The position numbers and the translations under genes are program-made. The notes beneath the pieces were generated by a model. That model did no database searches, was not told where the DNA came from, and saw only the letters and a list, made by a program, of their open reading frames with translations. Positions 6,328 to 7,719 of a stretch of DNA of 7,719 nucleotides are shown piece after piece; positions within the stretch are counted from its first letter, which is position 1; the number at the start of each line of letters is the position of its first letter. Source of the stretch: Eubacteriales Family XIII. Incertae Sedis bacterium (GTDB lineage: Bacteria; Bacillota; Clostridia; Peptostreptococcales; Anaerovoracaceae); contig JAIRSA010000197.1 in assembly GCA_031255695.1 (NCBI GenBank), positions 1 through 7,719 on the forward strand. Direction: 5' to 3'.

Positions 6328-6340
6328 ATTACAATGTAAT
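6328..6340. promoter_or_regulatory. Possible operator palindrome
   Basis: ATTACAATGTAAT is a perfect 6-1-6 inverted repeat. Its last base overlaps the first base of the -35 box of the predicted promoter, a common position for a repressor or activator site. It loosely resembles the symmetric boxes of Fur/Zur/PerR-type or BlaI/CopY-type regulators but matches none exactly. Confidence 0.4.
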
Positions 6341-6368
6341 TGATTGTTAACCCTGAATATGATATGAT
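6340..6368 (+). promoter_or_regulatory. Predicted sigma-70-type promoter of the beta-helix gene
   Basis: TTGATT at 6340-6345 and TATGAT at 6363-6368 are separated by exactly 17 nt, each close to consensus. A second TATGAT overlaps at 6358-6363. Transcription would begin near 6375, giving a leader of about 60 nt before the GTG at 6437. The AT-rich setting supports it. Confidence 0.55.
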
Positions 6369-6424
6369 AATAACATCTGACTCTGTATTTTTGACACTAA
6401 AATTGTTTGGATCACACAGTCCAT

Positions 6425-6430
6425 GGGAGG
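6425..6430 (+). promoter_or_regulatory. Ribosome binding site that sets the GTG start at 6437
   Basis: GGGAGG lies 6 nt before GTG 6437. The resulting protein begins with a well-formed signal peptide, which supports the non-ATG start. TTG 6434 is adjacent in frame but less well placed. Confidence 0.8.
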
Positions 6431-6436
6431 CAATTG

Positions 6437-7719
6437 GTGAAGGGCACATTAAGGATCATACCAGCCATCGCGGCGGCCATATTCTTAACAGCACTCTTTC
6501 CGATAGCGGCGTCGGCTTCGAGCAGCGGCGGCGCGCTTTCTGGCGCGCTTTCGGGCGGCGCCTATCCCAGCGTTACCATGGGCGAGGCCATATCGGCACC
6601 GGCCCAGGCCGGCGGCGCGGCGGCCATATCGGCCGGCACTGCCTGGACGGGCACGCCTGCCACATCTGCAACAGTGGCGCCGGGCGGCACCGCCGCAGGC
6701 ATAGCGGGCGCACTGCCCACAGCATCGGGGGCGGGCATTGACGCAGGCGGCTTAGCGACAGGCGAAGCGGGTGCAGGGGCAACGGATGCGCCGGGGGCTG
6801 GCACGGACGAAGCCGGCATGCCGGGCGCAGAGGGCGCAGCCGCGGGCACGGAAGGTGCGCCGGCAGCTGCCGCAGACGGCGGCACGGCAGCCGCGCCAGA
6901 GGCGGATGCAGCCACGCAGGCGGCACAGTTCAGCCCACTTGCGGCCATGGAGGCCAACACGGTAGACCAGCTGAAGGGCATGATGGAGGCGGCCGCAGAA
7001 GGCGACGTCATCACGCTGGGAGCGGGGTTTGCCGCGGATCTTGCGGCGAAAGGCCCTGTATCGGCAGCCATAAGCCACAGCAATAGCTTCACCATCGACG
7101 GGAAGGCGGCCGGCACCCTTGAGGCGGCCAGCGGGAAGCGCCACTTCATCATAGAGAGGGCAGGGGGCGGCAAGACAGTTTTCTCCGGCCTTGACATTAA
7201 AGGCGCTGCCAGTGGCGCCGGAGGCATAGAAATGACAGGGGGCGCCTATGTGTTCAGCTCGTGCGCCTTCGTTGATATAAGCGCTATGGCCGCATTGGCT
7301 GTGAGCGGCTCTGCCCAGGTAGAGATCGACAGCTCCAGCTTTTCGGGCAACAGGACGGCAGTGGACATGGGGGCAGACGCGGCGGCAGGGAAATCATTGG
7401 CGGCCAAGGGCAGCAGCTTCGAGGATTCGGCCATGTCGGCCATCATCGCAGGCAGCGCGGCGCTGTCGCTGGACGGCTGCGTGTTCGCCAGAGGCGGCGA
7501 TACAGCCGTGCAGGGCGGCATCTCGGTGGAGATAAGCCAGTGCAGCTTCGTAAATAATGTGGGCCAGGCCAAGGCCGGCGCCTTGGCGGCGTCGCCGGCC
7601 GGCAGCTACAGGATCAGCAGGAGCAGCTTCGTCGGCAACAGCAACGCAGGAGGGCCCGGCGGCGCTGTGAGCCTTAGCCAGGGCACAGAATTCGTGATCG
7701 ACAGATCCAGCTTCGCGGG
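6437..7719 (+). CDS. Secreted right-handed beta-helix surface protein, Pmp-like, 5' part
   Basis: The frame is open to the right edge: 427 residues seen, C-terminus missing. Residues 1-27 form a signal peptide (MKGTLRIIP, hydrophobic core, cleavage expected after ASA at 25-27). Residues 28 to about 165 are a low-complexity Ala/Gly/Thr/Pro linker with scattered Asp/Glu. There is no Lys, Arg or His between Arg6 and Lys180. From about 174, TVDQLKGMMEAAAEGDVITL has the usual opening of a pectin-lyase-type beta-helix. Coils follow: Phe at 278, 302, 328, 350, 371, 398 and 426 in CAF/SSF/CVF/CSF motifs, 21-28 residues apart. FSGN (302), FVNN (371), FVGN (398) and GGAV (408-411) match the FxxN and GGA(I/L/V) repeats of chlamydial polymorphic membrane proteins. 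An adhesin or autotransporter passenger is likely. Whether a beta-barrel, a cell-wall anchor or neither follows cannot be seen. Confidence 0.85.
   Translation, partial: MKGTLRIIPAIAAAIFLTALFPIAASASSSGGALSGALSGGAYPSVTMGEAISAPAQAGGAAAISAGTAWTGTPATSATVAPGGTAAGIAGALPTASGAGIDAGGLATGEAGAGATDAPGAGTDEAGMPGAEGAAAGTEGAPAAAADGGTAAAPEADAATQAAQFSPLAAMEANTVDQLKGMMEAAAEGDVITLGAGFAADLAAKGPVSAAISHSNSFTIDGKAAGTLEAASGKRHFIIERAGGGKTVFSGLDIKGAASGAGGIEMTGGAYVFSSCAFVDISAMAALAVSGSAQVEIDSSSFSGNRTAVDMGADAAAGKSLAAKGSSFEDSAMSAIIAGSAALSLDGCVFARGGDTAVQGGISVEISQCSFVNNVGQAKAGALAASPAGSYRISRSSFVGNSNAGGPGGAVSLSQGTEFVIDRSSFA

Larger units (their letters stand above)
5933..6436. other. Divergent intergenic region of about 500 nt
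   Basis: This region separates the minus-strand TSCPD/CDF operon from the plus-strand beta-helix gene. It is mosaic in composition: moderate GC to about 6090, AT-rich at 6091-6150, GC-rich at about 6151-6257, then strongly AT-rich to the start of the next gene. It contains three GCCAATA repeats near the TSCPD side, two inverted repeats, a good candidate promoter facing right, and a cysteine-rich open stretch (all listed separately). No tRNA, known riboswitch or CRISPR array is recognisable. Longer open frames on the minus strand here have no ribosome sites or familiar protein features. Confidence 0.7.

Noticed and set aside
6391..6396. Perfect TTGACA as the -35 box of the beta-helix gene
   Set aside because: No -10-like hexamer lies 16-18 nt downstream (the sequence there is CACACA-like), and the resulting leader would be too short to include the ribosome site comfortably.
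6135..6449. 104-residue minus-strand open frame in the divergent region
   Set aside because: It crosses very AT-rich DNA and the predicted promoter, has no ribosome site, and resembles no family I know.
6562..7227. 221-residue minus-strand open frame opposite the beta-helix gene
   Set aside because: Its Ala/Pro-rich composition mirrors the repetitive GCC/GGC codons of the sense strand. The sense frame has a ribosome site, signal peptide and periodic beta-helix motifs.

Overview
The window reads as chromosomal DNA from a high-GC bacterium, probably a diderm anaerobe. Isoleucine ATA and arginine AGG codons look common by eye despite the high GC. Shine-Dalgarno sites are strong (GGAGG, GGGAGG, GGAGGTG), and GTG starts appear to be used twice. 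A TSCPD-domain small protein of the kind common in Clostridia and other anaerobes, a 389-residue manganese-type cation diffusion facilitator, a nucleotide-sugar pathway typical of O-antigen loci, and a chlamydial-Pmp-like surface protein together suggest something like Synergistota or a diderm Firmicute. The phylum cannot be fixed from this window.

Positions 1-3225 (plus strand) are the end of a surface-polysaccharide cluster. They hold the C-terminal half of a Gfo/Idh/MocA sugar dehydrogenase (WbpB/WlbA-like), a GC-rich tandem-repeat spacer, a complete PLP-dependent sugar aminotransferase (WbpE/WlbC-like) and a complete GT4 glycosyltransferase (WbuB-like). Oxidation at C3 of a UDP-sugar followed by transamination would give a 3-amino sugar nucleotide, and glycosyltransferases of this kind would build sugars into a surface glycan.

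Positions 3317-5932 (minus strand, convergent with the first block) hold, in transcription order, a TSCPD-domain protein of 84 residues, a CDF metal exporter overlapping it by 8 nt, and a second GT4 glycosyltransferase about 100 nt further on. The CDF metal site reads N-D-D-D, which points to manganese rather than zinc.

Positions 5933-6436 are a divergent intergenic region with AT-rich flanks, a GC-rich core, several small inverted and direct repeats, a credible promoter facing right, and a possible relic of a small zinc-ribbon gene. Positions 6437-7719 hold the 5' part of a secreted surface protein: signal peptide, a long Ala/Gly-rich linker with no basic residues, then a right-handed beta-helix with FxxN and GGA(V) motifs like those of chlamydial polymorphic membrane proteins. 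It runs off the right edge.

The least ordinary elements are the 38/43-nt tandem array inside the sugar operon, the beta-helix protein with its uncharged-or-acidic linker, the TSCPD/CDF translational overlap, and the cysteine-rich mini-ORF in the divergent region.
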